This document shows positions 11,221 to 22,130 of a stretch of 64,000 nt of DNA, piece by piece. Position numbers and translations under genes: made by a program. Each line of letters starts with the position of its first letter. The first letter of the stretch is position 1. The notes beneath the pieces were generated by a model. The model worked only from the letters and a program-made list of their open reading frames with translations. It had not been told where the DNA came from and ran no database searches. The DNA comes from Phialocephala subalpina (Eukaryota; Ascomycota; Leotiomycetes; Helotiales; Mollisiaceae): the NCBI GenBank assembly GCA_900073065.1, contig FJOG01000006.1:32900-96899 (forward strand), written 5' to 3'.

Positions 11221-12904
11221 ATGGCTCTTGAAACTTTTCTAATTGCAGTGGCGAGCTTGCTTCTCGTCAGGCTTTGTACGAACTGGTACAAATGCCATTC
11301 TGTCCCCGGGCCATTCCTTGCTGGAGCCTCTGACCTGTGGAGAGCCTATTACCAATATCGAGGACAGTTGCGTACAAAATTATTGGCGCTGCACAAACGA
11401 CATGGAACGATCGTTCGCTATGGGGTTAAGGACGTTAGTATCAGCGATCCCAGCGCCATAGGTGTTATTTATGGATCCCGAGCTGGCTTCATAACGGCAA
11501 GCACTGATCTCACGTCCCAACTGAACTTTGCTTACTCGTTTAGGCCGACTCATACAAGGTCCTCATTGGGATTTCCAACGGTAAAGAAGTCGCTTCCTTG
11601 GTGAGCACCGCGGACGAGGCAAAGCATGGAGCCTTGCGGAGATCTGTTTCGAAGGCCTTCACGCCAGCAGGTGTCTTGGACTACGAGCAATACATTGATC
11701 AGACAATCCCCGATCTCCTTGAAGCGCTCGGAAGGCATGAGACCGTGGATCTCTCTGGAATGATGACTCTATACTCAAGTATGTATAAATCCCGCCCCGA
11801 TTCTACCAGTTCGTAAGGAGTCGAGCCGCCGAAGAGCTCGACTCCTCGGCTCCTCGGCTCCTCGGCTCCTCGACTCCTCAGCATCCCTTGAAACCACTTA
11901 CTAACTTCTTGTAGTGGACTCGGCAGCCCGCATATCCTTCGGAGAATCTCTGGGATGTCTGGAATCGGAATCAGATGTAGGTGGGACGATCCAACTCATA
12001 CGTGACCGTTTCAATCATTGGGGCTGGTGGTCATCCATCCCTAGCCTGGAGAGACTGGTGTACAGAAATCCTTACTCGATTAGAGTGAAAAGAGCGCCTT
12101 CCAGCATGGTTGCCAAAGCACTAGGAATGCTGAAGAGCCGAGCAAATGTCGCCGAGGACACATCTCACCCAGATTTGCTCCAGAAGTTTATTCGTGCCAG
12201 TAAGGACTCACCCGAGACGCTCGATATGACAGGAATCGTTAGCCTGCTGATGAGCACCATTTCTGGAGCTGGGGACACGACAGCGACCACTGTGATCGCA
12301 TTGTTGTACAACCTGATGAAGAACCTAACAGTTATGCGAAAGTTGATATCCGAGATAGACGCTACAGATCTATCAACTCCTCCTTCGTATGCTGAAGTGT
12401 CTAGGCTTCCATACTTGAACGCCGTCATTAAAGAATCCATGCGCGTCTATACCACTCCAACCTGGCCAATAGAACGACAGGTTCCTCGCGGGGGCGCTAC
12501 AATTGCTGGTATGTTCTTCCCTGAAGGCACCACAGTCGGTTGTATGCCTGCTGCAATCCACTTCAACCCAAGTGCCTTTGGGCAAGACGCCGAGGTCTTC
12601 AGACCAGAGAGGTGGTTGGAAGTAGAAGACGATACTTTGAGAGGTATGGAGGCTGCGCATCTGGGGTTCAGTCGTGGTAGGAGATCGTGTCTGGGGCAGC
12701 ATATTGCGACCATGCAGATGAAGAAGGTGATTTCTTCATTGCTCATGACGTTCGAGGTAAGTTCTCTTCGGTGGAGAGCGTGGGCCCTTGGTTGATATTC
12801 TCTAGCTGAAGTTGGTTGATCCCACGGCTTTGCTTGAGGCTGATTTCTCTCCTGCCGTTGCCTGTTTGGAGCCTCTGTATGTTCACATCGCCAAAAGGGT
12901 CTGA
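11221..12904 (+). CDS. Cytochrome P450 monooxygenase, fungal group with pisatin-demethylase-like features
   Basis: Four exons, 11221-11496, 11544-11778, 11915-12756 and 12806-12904, give 483 residues. It has an N-terminal membrane anchor (ETFLIAVASLLLVRL), the proline hinge PGPFLAG, the I-helix oxygen-binding motif GAGDTT, the ExxR motif ESMR, the FRPERW motif and the haem-binding loop FSRGRRSCLG. The enzyme would sit on the ER face and use a cytochrome P450 reductase to hydroxylate or demethylate a small molecule; the substrate is unknown. Intron 1 (11497-11543) appears to be a GC-AG intron. Intron 2 (11779-11914) is a near copy of an intron in the gamma-glutamyltransferase gene 33 kb away. 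Start chosen at 11221 because it begins right before the anchor; an in-frame upstream ATG-less extension exists. Length fits the family. Confidence 0.9.
11779..11914 (+). repeat. Candidate introner-like element, copy 1 (P450 intron 2)
   Basis: A 136-nt intron starting GTATGTATAAATCCCGCCC and ending ACTTACTAACTTCTTGTAG. It contains a 10-bp perfect hairpin (GGAGTCGAGC with GCTCGACTCC, loop 9 nt) followed by five 8-bp units of the CTCCTCGG type. A second copy with four substitutions and one unit fewer forms an intron in the gene at 43923. It splices A|TG to give Met, phase 1. Ordinary introns of the window are less than half this length and do not resemble each other. Confidence 0.85.
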
Positions 12905-13074
12905 GTCACGCGCCCAGAAAGTCCCGACGAGGCTGGGACATTGAAAAGCCTCCAACTCGGTCGCTTCGGCTTTCTGTTCATCCATCCGGATCTCCTTTGG
13001 CTCGACTATCACTCCACCTTAACTGCAAATCACCAACCTCAGCATCAAGCATACACCATTGCTCAATCTCCACC

Positions 13075-13667
13075 ATGTCATCAGACAATAGATCAAGCCC
13101 AGTACGCTCCGCTGTCATTATCCCAGACGCGCAGCCACCGAAGGAGAAGAAGAAAGAGTACGACTCCTACACTCCAGCCGACTTTGCCAACCCTCCTGCC
13201 GACTGGGACTGCTACAGACCATCCTACTCAAGACACTCTCAACGCACCCGATCTCGCTCTCTCAATGACCAACGATCCTCTGGACACTCACATCGTCGAC
13301 ACAACTACCGTTCAAGATCCCCCCTACGCATTCGCTCTCGATCTTGCCATCGGAACCATCGCAATGACCGACGAAGTGCGGGGCATCCTCGTCGTCCACG
13401 CCATTCTTCACGATCTCGATACCCTCGTCGCGATGATCCTCGTACTTCCTCACCTCCTCAGAGACCCTCCCCTTCCAGGACATTGGGAGAAGAGCCTGCT
13501 ACGCAGTCCCCGGAGCCTCAGAAAATCTCCTTCAAGATGCCCACTAAGAAGTCTAAGGAGCAGAAGCCAGGTCTTGCGTATGTTAAAAGTCCCAGCCTCG
13601 GCAGACATTCTGCTAATATTTGTGTAGGAGCAATTTCTTCGAGTCGAAGCCCACCGACCCTACCTAG
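13075..13667 (+). CDS. Small Arg/Ser-rich basic protein, function unknown
   Basis: Two exons, 13075-13577 and 13628-13667, with a GTATGT..TTTGTGTAG intron, give 180 residues. The N-terminus has PPKEKKKEYDSYTPADF, the middle is rich in SR, RS and RR dipeptides (resembling RS domains of RNA-binding or splicing proteins), and the C-terminus ends NFFESKPTDPT. No RRM or zinc-finger motif is visible, so an RNA-related role is only suggested by composition. An overlapping open frame at 12941-13627 is attributed to the biased composition. The gene lies 170 bp after the P450 on the same strand. Confidence 0.6.
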
Positions 13668-14309
13668 ATACCGAGAAGACGTTTTGGGGTCTTGGAATAT
13701 CCGAGGACTGGAGGGATATTATGATTGAGGGATCCATGTATCATACTTCACTGCGCAGTAATGATACAGCTTGAACTACCTCCTTTTTTATCCGAGTCCC
13801 CGTGGCCAACTCGTGACTCTGGAGATGAGCATCAGACCAACAGAGACCATATCAAGATGATAGTCTGCTGAGTGTTCCAGCAATAAAGGGTCATTATTGT
13901 TCTATTAATCACGGATCCAGACGTGCAGCTTCGAATACAGACATCTGGTTGCTGCTCTGCAGACACAATGAATGTTGTTCTTGTAGCAACAATGAATGTC
14001 AGGCACCCTGGATCAATGGCGGACCGCCATCTTGACACTCATTCGAAGTACTCAGTATTTAATTATTCAACAAGCAGATGTTTCAGAATCGGATCAACAG
14101 CCGGGCCTCTTCAGCCTTCTCGAATAGGTATGGCCAGGCCGAGCTTCAGTCTGGGGTAGCATTTCGTCATAGGGTCCCACATCACGTAAATACCAAGGCT
14201 CCACAAGGCTGAGTTCACTGCCGCATGCCGAGCATCACATATATATGATGGAAATAATTCCTTGTTAAATTCATTTATTCACGGGTTTAATCCCTAGGAT
14301 CGAGTCAAA
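13668..14309. other. Intergenic, no supported gene
   Basis: Spacer between two small genes on the same strand. It holds short direct repeats such as ACAATGAATGT near 13966 and 13990 but nothing functional that I can name. Confidence 0.35.
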
Positions 14310-14693
14310 ATGTGTTTCGGAAGTCGTAGCTTGAAAGGTCCTACCTTCGATGATGACACCCAACCAGCACGCATCGCCTCGACAAAAACCGAACCCAAGA
14401 ACGAAGACGCAGATCCAACAAAGGAGGATTCTCGCAAAAAGAAGAGCCATGAATACAATGACGGGTATGGAGAGTCAATGGGGTAAGTTTTCTTGTCTAG
14501 TTCTGGAGCCAAACGTTGATGACGGAATAGACTCGACCTCTTCGCTCAGAGGCAGAAACGTCTGAGGGAGCAATATCCTGACAGAAATATACCGGAGGAG
14601 GTACAAAGAATCAATGAGTCGGGAATGGTGCAGGGAAATCTTGGAGGGCCGCTTGGAGGAGGCGCAGGGATGGCGATGAGTGCTGGTTTTTAA
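14310..14693 (+). CDS. Small conserved-type fungal protein beginning MCFGS
   Basis: Two exons, 14310-14482 and 14531-14693, joined by a GTAAGT..GGAATAG intron, give 111 residues. The protein begins MCFGSRSLKGPTFDDD, is charged in the middle (RKKKSHEYNDGYGES), has a short helix LFAQRQKRLREQYPD and ends in a Gly-rich tail GGPLGGGAGMAMSAGF. Small MCFG-type proteins occur in many Pezizomycotina genomes; the Cys at position 2 could be lipid-modified. No function is known to me. Confidence 0.6.
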
Positions 14694-15645
14694 TGCTGGT
14701 CACGTGTTAGGAGATACTTGATACCAATTCCTATGGGAGCAGGCCTCAATTCAAGAATGTCTGTCTTGGAATCCTTTATTACATGAATACAATTCTATCC
14801 CATCTTTTACTGGACATTCCCTTCGTCAACCACTTTCCAATCCTCAAGTGATGATGTCCAACACGTACTTCAGCTTTTTTTCTACATTTGCATTTAAGAA
14901 GTCTGATTCCCCAATTTTGCTTCCCAAGGCGACAATTATGTGGATCATGATGTCGATCTAGGTCATTCGGGGCTCCGGTCTCATATGAGCGCACTTCCAT
15001 TCAACATTGCCCCTAAGCTCCTCCGCTTAGCCGAGTGAATGCGTTCAGGGGGAAAGGAGGTTACAATTGTTCGAATCTCTGTTTAGCTATTGTTGAAACG
15101 TTCGCGCTCAATTGTCTGAATGGCAGAAGCTTAATTTGAGGAGGGGACGGGATTATTGGGAGTAATTATGCCGTTCCATCTTGAAGTTCATCCTGTCGTT
15201 CTCAGCCGAAGCGAAATCAGTGAATTTTTGCTGCCAACTTTCAACACGATGATAAGCTCCTATTGTCACCAAAAACGCTTACGCCTCAACACTGCTACAC
15301 CTCTGCAATTGTCAATTCCCGCGCTACCCTCGTCAAGCGACGAAAATTAGGAGGATTTTCACCACAATGGGAAGCATTTTCGCACAAATACTCGACTTCT
15401 GCTGCCAACTTTCATTTTTTCTTCTTCGTCTCCCAAAGTTTTTCTACCGTCAACATAAAGCTTTTTTCCTTGACTCTTGACTTCGCGGTCCTTCTACCTC
15501 TACATATCACATACACAGACAACCTCCTTCCCCTCAAGCTGCTAGCCCCCTTACAACTCCAGCTCATGCTTCGACTTCCGTCCCGGCTCAAGTTCCCGGC
15601 CTGGCCAGCCCACAATCACCTGTTGACGACCGTCCTGCCGATCCG
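14694..15645. other. Intergenic and probable 5' leader of the Gln/Ala-rich gene
   Basis: The distal part (about 15410-15560) is pyrimidine-rich and looks like a leader. The downstream coding frame extends back to a TGA near 15480 without an ATG, so a missing upstream exon is possible. Confidence 0.35.
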
Positions 15646-16048
15646 ATGGACTGCCGTGAAGACTACGATGGATTCGGAACCACGGGTTCTCCTCAAGCCG
15701 CTTGGTAAGTTCACACACTCTCCTTTCCAACCCTCTCCCTCCTTTTCTCGATTCCCAAGAGCTCCGCTAACCTCCTTTCTCTCCTTAGGGTCTACCAGCA
15801 GATTATCTACCCAGCTCTCTGCTGCACCTATGGCGGTGTTGATCCTTCTGCTGTCCCTGCGTGGGCTCACTACCCCCGCTCCGTTCGTCGTTCCTGTTGC
15901 CTTCCTCCAGCAACAGCAACAGCACCAACAAGCTCAGCAACAGCAACAAGCCGCCGCCGCCGCCTTCGCCCAGAGTTTCTTCTCCGCTGCCAGAGCCAAC
16001 GCCGCCGCCAGCAACACTTCTTCTGCGTCGTACCGAACCCGCTACTAA
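15646..16048 (+). pseudogene. Low-complexity Gln/Ala-rich protein gene with a one-base frame break
   Basis: Exon text reads PMDCREDYDGFGTTGSPQAA, and a GTAAGT..CTCCTTAG intron (15705-15788) joins it to WVYQQIIYPALCCTYGG and VDPSAVPAWAHYP. Immediately after, in a run of five C near 15870, the plausible frame changes by one and continues as a poly-Gln/poly-Ala tail ending AAASNTSSASYRTRY at 16048. Removing one C from that run would make one frame, so this is either a homopolymer assembly error or a real frameshift. The 5' end is unresolved: 15646 is only the first ATG in frame. The composition suggests a disordered regulatory or nuclear protein; function unknown. Confidence 0.4.
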
Positions 16049-17199
16049 GGGGAGGGAAGGGATGGATGGGTGGAGAGAGAACTGTCTGTCTGGCTGGATT
16101 GGACACTATGGTGGAGGCCGGTGGGCGTACTTGCTGTTTGGCGTTTGTAGAGGAGCTCTGCCTGCGGGCAACCCGGTTTATCATACTGTGCTTTCTGGTG
16201 TTGGGGGCTTTGCTTGCATCCCCGGTTATCATGACTCCTTTCCTGGTTCTGGGGCTCTGCCGGCGTGCATCCCATGAATGAAGACTCTTCCCCACCCCGA
16301 AATTTGAGACGATGAACTTGCCAGTGACTTGATAGCCGTGAAATGCTTGATAGCCGTGATATAGTTGACAATGGAGAAATACATGACGGCAGCGAAATAC
16401 TTGAAGTGAATTTACCCTCAGATGACCTTCCTTTCGTGTGTCCAACCTTTCTCTAGCTAATGTAAGATCAGACTGGAAGATCAAACTTGAGACAGTATGG
16501 GTTGTCTTTGCTGTTAACTCCACACCACTATCAATTTGCTTGAGGATGTCAGATGAGAGGAAGCAATTGATGAAATTTATCATGAGAAGACGAAACGAAA
16601 GGTGGAAGCTAGAAGTCCATATCCCCAACGAGCTCGGATAAGCTTCTCTTGGCATAGCAAGACTCCAAACTTTTAGATAATGAGTAGAAGAGTGTTTGAA
16701 AATCTTCGGTTTAGGATTTGACAGAGTAGATGGACATCTCGATTATGGGAGGCACGGACAATCTCCACTCAGTACAGTCGAAGTCGAGACGTCCAGAAAT
16801 GATGAGGAGATTGTCTGAGAGCAATGTATCTCCAGGATGACTAGAAAGCTGGGGATCCGTGTGAGTCCAGATATAATACCTTGAAGATACCACTACTCGA
16901 AGAAGCGCGAGATCATCCAAACGATAGGCAAAGAAGAGTGTTGATGGGTGAGAAGACCCAAAAGAAGACGAGGATATCCAGTTACTGTAGGGTTTCAGGC
17001 ACTTGCCAATTCAAGCAGTGGAGAATTGTGAACGTGGACCCTGAGACAATGAGCAGTTGGAGACTCGAACGAGAGCATTGACGATCATCTAATTCATTAT
17101 CGTAGTAAGAATAAACAGATCAGATGCAGACATCGAGAGCAACTCCATCAACACCAGAAATACTACTCAAGCACTGCAAGATTCAATTCGCACCCCAAA
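16049..17199. other. Intergenic, no supported gene
   Basis: Frames here are compositional shadows. Short repeated phrases, for example ATAGCCGTGA twice near 16332 and 16350, are seen, but no gene. Confidence 0.35.
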
Positions 17200-19187
17200 T
17201 CAATTCCCAAAAGCACCCTTCACAACCTCACCAACACCAATCTTCGCTCCACTCACTACCAGTCCGCTAACAACCCTCTCCCTCTTCTTCTTGTCTAGCT
17301 CTTTCTGTGTAGGACACTCCTCATCCACACACTCACAGCCAGTTTCCAACTCCCCAATTCCATCCTTATCATCGATATCACATTCGTGATCTTTATCATT
17401 CAACGGACACTTCTTATCTGTACATGCACAAGGACCTTTAGGTTCGGCTTCGGGATCTTTACAGACATGCCCGACAATGAAGAGGGGACATTTGGCATCT
17501 GTAACAGCGAGTTGGGCACAGGGATGGTTAGGAGGGAGGTGGTGATGGTGAGGCTCCTCGTCGTTCTTGCGCTTTTTGTGCCTGCGATGCTTGTGGTGTT
17601 TATGTGGATCATGGGCTACGTTCTGCCCGATGTTTTGAAGACTTTCAGAATCTGGTGGGAGGGAAGAAGGGTCGTTGGACAGAGGTGCTGGTTTCGTGAC
17701 TGGAGGAGGCGGCGGTACCGCAGGAAGTCCCTGGAGTCCCTCGGGTCCATGTATGGGAATAACGTTTGAAACCAGACCCGGCTTCTCAGGCCCGTGATAT
17801 TCAGGAGGCTGATGCATCTCAGGTGGTTGATGAGCTTCCGTATCTGGTAGTGGTGGTTTCTTAAACGGATTCTTGAAAGGCGGAATCATGCCTCCAAAAT
17901 ACTTGAAGAGGAAAAATGCTCCCACCCCAATACCAGCAATCAAAGCAGGAATACCCAGACCAAGTCCAACTTTGCCTCCTGTGCTGAGACCACCTCCACC
18001 ACCACCACTAGGATTGACAGCAAGTGTACAGTTCTGAATCGGCATATTAGAGCTTGCTCCAACGACGAACATTGAGTTCGGCAAGGCATTCTTGGCTGTG
18101 ACTTTGATTTCAATGGCTCCTGCGTTTGGAGCTACGATAGGCATCACACTGTCGCCATAATAAGTAGTGGTCGTCCCATTCAACACTTTCCCACCAAAGA
18201 TCGCCTGCGCAGTAATAGTGCCAGCATCCACACTCTCGACCGTGAAATTGATCCTCTCATTCGCTTGAGCATTGTATGTCAACGTTTGTGTCTCCGATCC
18301 TGAGATGAAATCCGCGATCGTGAGTCCAGCAAGTAAAGTCGAGTTGTTACCTGAAGGATTATCGTTGTATGTTAGACCGTTTAGGATGGCAAAATTGATG
18401 AAGTTGTTAGAGGCGTCCTCCGTCGTTATTGTTGCGTAAACTCCGCCGGAGTTTTGGATTGCGGCGAGGACGTCTTTGTCTTGAATGCTAGAGGAGGCGT
18501 CGAGGAAGCCGAATGAGACGCGGATTCCGAGGGAGTGGGCTTTGTTTATTGAATCGACGAGGGTGGCGGTATCATAGTCCTACTTCCAAGTTAGAAATGC
18601 CTTCTTGTGATTGTGTGAAGGTCCGTGAGTGTGCAAGATACTATCCAGTCGAGGGACTTGAAAAGTGCGATCAAGCATTGGGACTTTGAAGAAAAGAGCG
18701 ACCGGGAACTCCTCACCTCACCATCCGTAAACACGATGATACTACTCCTTCCAGATGTACTACCCGATCCACTCGAAGTCAACTGCGCAATCCCCATATC
18801 AACACCCCCAGCAATAAAAGTCCCGCCATCAGCACCAATTGCATCAAACGTGCTATTCGCACCGGCTGGATCACCAAGAGGATAATCCAAGTAAGCAGCA
18901 TCATCGAAATTGATGACAGTGACAAGATCTGCCTGCTTGCCACTTCCTGCCTCTGCTTTCGTGATCAACCAGTCATTGAGAGCTCTTCCAGCAGCTAGAC
19001 GGAGGTTGTAGGGATCAGATTCTGCCATAGAGCCGGAGCTGTCAATGACGAGGGCGACTTTGCGATTGCCATTGTTAGATTTGACACTGAGACCAATGCA
19101 TGTTGGAGCTTCTGTTGCTCTGGGACTGAGGACGGCCGCGAGAGTGCATGGTGCTGCAAGTAGGAGCGAGAAGGCTATGAAGTGCAT
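17200..19187 (-). CDS. Secreted-type membrane protein with von Willebrand factor A domain and Cys-rich tail
   Basis: Exons 19187-18717 and 18579-17200 (intron GTGAGG..GAAGTAG, 137 nt) give 616 residues. The start at MHFIAFSLLLAAPCTLA gives a clear signal peptide; an ATG 14 codons upstream is also in frame. The VWA domain carries the MIDAS motif DSSGS near residue 50, then a GTF segment and VFTDGE. It is followed by a beta-rich domain, a Gly-rich linker and a single membrane segment (LGLGIPALIAGIGVGAFFLF). The cytosolic part has Pro-rich and His/Lys-rich stretches and repeated Cys motifs (CACTDKKCP, CECVDEECP). The VWA domain would bind a ligand through a metal ion. The topology suggests a surface adhesion or sensor protein, which is inference. 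Confidence 0.8.
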
Positions 19188-20076
19188 GTTGCTAGCTCTA
19201 GGAGCAAATTTTTTTACAGCAAACTTCACTTGAAGAAGATTGGGCCCTCATGACTATTTGACCTGACCTCACGAGGCTGTGAGCGACTTCTGCCGCACAA
19301 CAAAAGAGAGGCTTTTCAGGCTTGAACGGAATTCGTGATCATGGGACAAGTCCTAGACAAGCGCCAATGAGGCATGCGAAAATCTACAGGTCAAGCATCA
19401 CAACATGCATTGAGCCAATAAAAGATGTTACTAAGGTTGCCAAGAGCGCCATCAGGATTGAAAATTGAAAGCTGAAAGAAGGCGAACAGGGTCGCGAGCG
19501 CCTCATGGCAGACTGTACGGCTCTTGCCGCATCATAACACTGACAGACCAATGTGATAAGATATCGCTGTGTATCGCCTTGAGACATAGATCGAGGATAA
19601 CAGGACGCGTAGTTGGGAGAAAACAGTGTGAGTGTTGATAGTGAAGAGAAGAAGATGCACCCATTGATTCGAATCCAGTGAGGCCTGGGTCGCTAAATTA
19701 AGCTTCACAGGGGACCTTCAGCACGTCCCTGCTGCCAATCCTCCCCGGACAGCGGGAAAATCTCACTGACAGCTGCAGTCGTCCGTATCGAAGCTGTCGA
19801 GCGGCTCCGAAAAACAAACTTTGGGCTCTGTTCCGATCAGTGAGGCTCAGCCCTGCCCGTGGCTTTTATGTCCGATAATATGCATCTCTTGGCACTGCTC
19901 ATGTCGTGCCATCTTCACCAAAGCGCCAATCACTCAAATCCGATGTAGCGGTGGTTCGATAATTTGCCAAGTTGCTGTTCTATTGTTGCTTCGAAGTATT
20001 GTATGTCGCTCCTGTGTAAATGTAGGCTAGATATGGATACGAATTAACAATGCCATACGCTCATGTTCATGTCCAA
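19188..20076. other. Intergenic between two minus-strand genes
   Basis: Holds the promoter of the VWA gene and the 3' region of the SNG1-like gene. Nothing else supported. Confidence 0.35.
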
Positions 20077-21632
20077 TCACCCCTCCTTACTCTTCTCACC
20101 CTGCTCTCCATACACCCTCTCAAGTACCTCCTTCTTGCTTGCCTCAATATTCGACTTGTTCTTCCTCAACTGCAACCAGATCGTCAACGGCTGCAGGGCG
20201 ATACTAACCGCTACCCACGCAAGAATGACCCCAAAATTCAACCCAAGTAGATTCTTCGTCCCGAACAATATCGCCTTGGATCCGATAAGGTTGTGGCGTA
20301 AAGGCCAAGCAAGACCCCAGAGGTAGAAATTCGACAAAAGCTCAATCGGAAAGAAGCCCGTAGCTACATTGGAGATGACCCAGAAGACGAAGAATACTGG
20401 CGTGAAAGGTTGGCCTAGGACGTTATTCACATTCTCGATTACGAGACCGAAGCCTAGCATGGAGACGTAGGATAACATCCAGTAGATTACGTAGCCGGCT
20501 GAGCCGAAAAATTTGTCGAAGCGGATTTGCCACATACAGCTGAGGGTCATGTAGAGGAGAGAGAGGAAGAAACAGACTGTCGGCAGAAGAGTCATTCGAT
20601 AGATATAGTAGCGGGCGGTGGAGACTTTGCCCATGAGGGATTCGTTGAGGGCGCCGAACATTAGGACTGACAGGAAGGAGATGATGATGAGGTCTGTGAG
20701 GTTAAAGTCAGCTACCATCGAGGATAAGGAAGGGGGATCATACAAATTGTGCCAATCTCAGTCGCTGCCTCAGCAGTACTTGGCACATATGGAGCAGTAT
20801 TGTATACCGAGTACCTGATTGGTATCGGACTCTGAGCTTGTCTTGCTAATGCAGCTGCATCACCGGTATTTGCAGTGAGAAGTTCGCTCTGCTTTTGCTT
20901 CGCAAAGTGCATCACAAATGAATTCATGAATGTCATGAGAGCCGGATATGCAAACTCCGCAAAGGCCAAAGCATTTCTTCCCTCCTCATAGATAACATGC
21001 ACAGATCCCGACGGATCGTAGCTTGTGTTTCCTTCGTTGTACGCGTAATTCATGGCTGTCGTGGCGTTGGCCTGGACAACAATGCCGATCCAGAATTCCT
21101 CCTGTTTCAAAGCACGTCGAGTCTGTTCGTTCGAGAAGTTGTATTTCGATCCTGGCTCTGAGACGTATCCTAGTGTCATCTCTGGGTTCATTGATCGTGT
21201 TGTGGCGCCCATTTGCTGGAGGTATGGTCCAACTTCTCCTTGGTCGAAATCGATGATCGCTACCGTGAAAACTGGGAGGTTGAATTGGAGGGAATGATCC
21301 GCTCCCCAGTACAAGGACAGAATTCCCGGTACGATGGCGACCAGAAGTACGCAGAATGTGATGAACATCTTGCGCCACGTTTTTCGCTCTTGGGCGAGGT
21401 ATGAAGAGTGAAGGCGGGGAGTGCTCTGTCCATCAGAGGTCTCTCTTGCCCATGACCATGGGCTATGCGGTCGCCGACATGGTCGAGTGTTTCTTCCGAA
21501 TATTCAGACATAATAACGACCTCGAGAATAGGACGGAGATACAGCAAAGCGCTTCACAAAACACGAAGAGGAATAGAAGAAGAATAAACAGAAAATCGTT
21601 ACCTCGACATCATCGTCACCACTGAGCAACAT
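20077..21632 (-). CDS. SNG1/DUF3533-type membrane protein (nitrosoguanidine-resistance-like)
   Basis: Exons 21425-20744 and 20693-20077 are well supported by the join TEIGTI|YLIIISFLS (intron GTATGA..CTCACAG, branch GCTGAC). A first 30-nt exon 21632-21603 (MLLSGDDDVE, then GTAACG..GACAG) is the best frame-compatible 5' end but is uncertain; total 442 residues. Features: basic segment RKTWRK, first membrane helix MFITFCVLLVAIVPGIL, a large extracytoplasmic loop starting with LPVFTVAIIDFDQG, then about five membrane helices (LIIISFLSVLMFG to FGVILAWVAVSIAL). This is the layout of the yeast Sng1 family, ABC-2-permease-like proteins linked to drug tolerance and plasma-membrane lipid asymmetry. 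Other start sites are possible, including an ATG at 21512. Confidence 0.82.
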
Positions 21633-22130
21633 GTCCGCTATCCTGCCTACAGCCACGCATCCTTGTACATTCTGCTCTAGAACAGACTACCATTCATAAG
21701 TACTGGCACTAGAACAGCTTTGAAGGGTCTGGGGATCGCGAAGGGACGGATGGAAAAAAATTGGGATGATGTCAAGACTCGACCCCTGGAAGTTCTTCGG
21801 CAAGTCAGCTGATCCAGCCCCATGTCGTGTTAGCTTCGTGTACCCCACTCCTTGGCATCCTCCTTCTTTCAGATCGCGACGCGTTATCGTGAAGCGGTGC
21901 TGTGCCTCATCGTGAGTACGAGACATCAGTGTCGCAGAGTCATAATTGGAGGTAAGATCTACGTAGGATATATTTCCTTGCTCTTTGCTCTCCCCTCCTC
22001 TCTTCTTTTCTCTTTCTTCAACATCACTCACTCCCAAAGCTAACAACAACACGAAGTAAGGCTCTCTCCTCCCTCTCTTTCCTTCTCCTCCACGTTCAAA
22101 GCTAGCACTAACACCATCTCCAGAAGCACA
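21633..22130. promoter_or_regulatory. Divergent intergenic region between SNG1-like and GFA genes
   Basis: About 500 bp separating two divergently transcribed genes, so it must hold both promoters. A pyrimidine-rich tract (about 21980-22090) precedes the GFA start, typical for fungal leaders. Confidence 0.45.

Noticed and set aside
12941..13627. 228-codon open frame overlapping the Arg/Ser-rich gene
   Set aside because: It lies in a shifted frame over a compositionally biased coding region, and the alternative frame has the better start and splice structure.
18580..18716. VWA gene intron (137 nt) as another introner copy
   Set aside because: Length matches, but the donor is GTGAGG and the inside shows no shared hairpin or CTCCTCGG units.
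19660..19695. TTCGAATCC-type string resembling a tRNA T-loop
   Set aside because: No matching acceptor stem, anticodon arm or D-loop around it.
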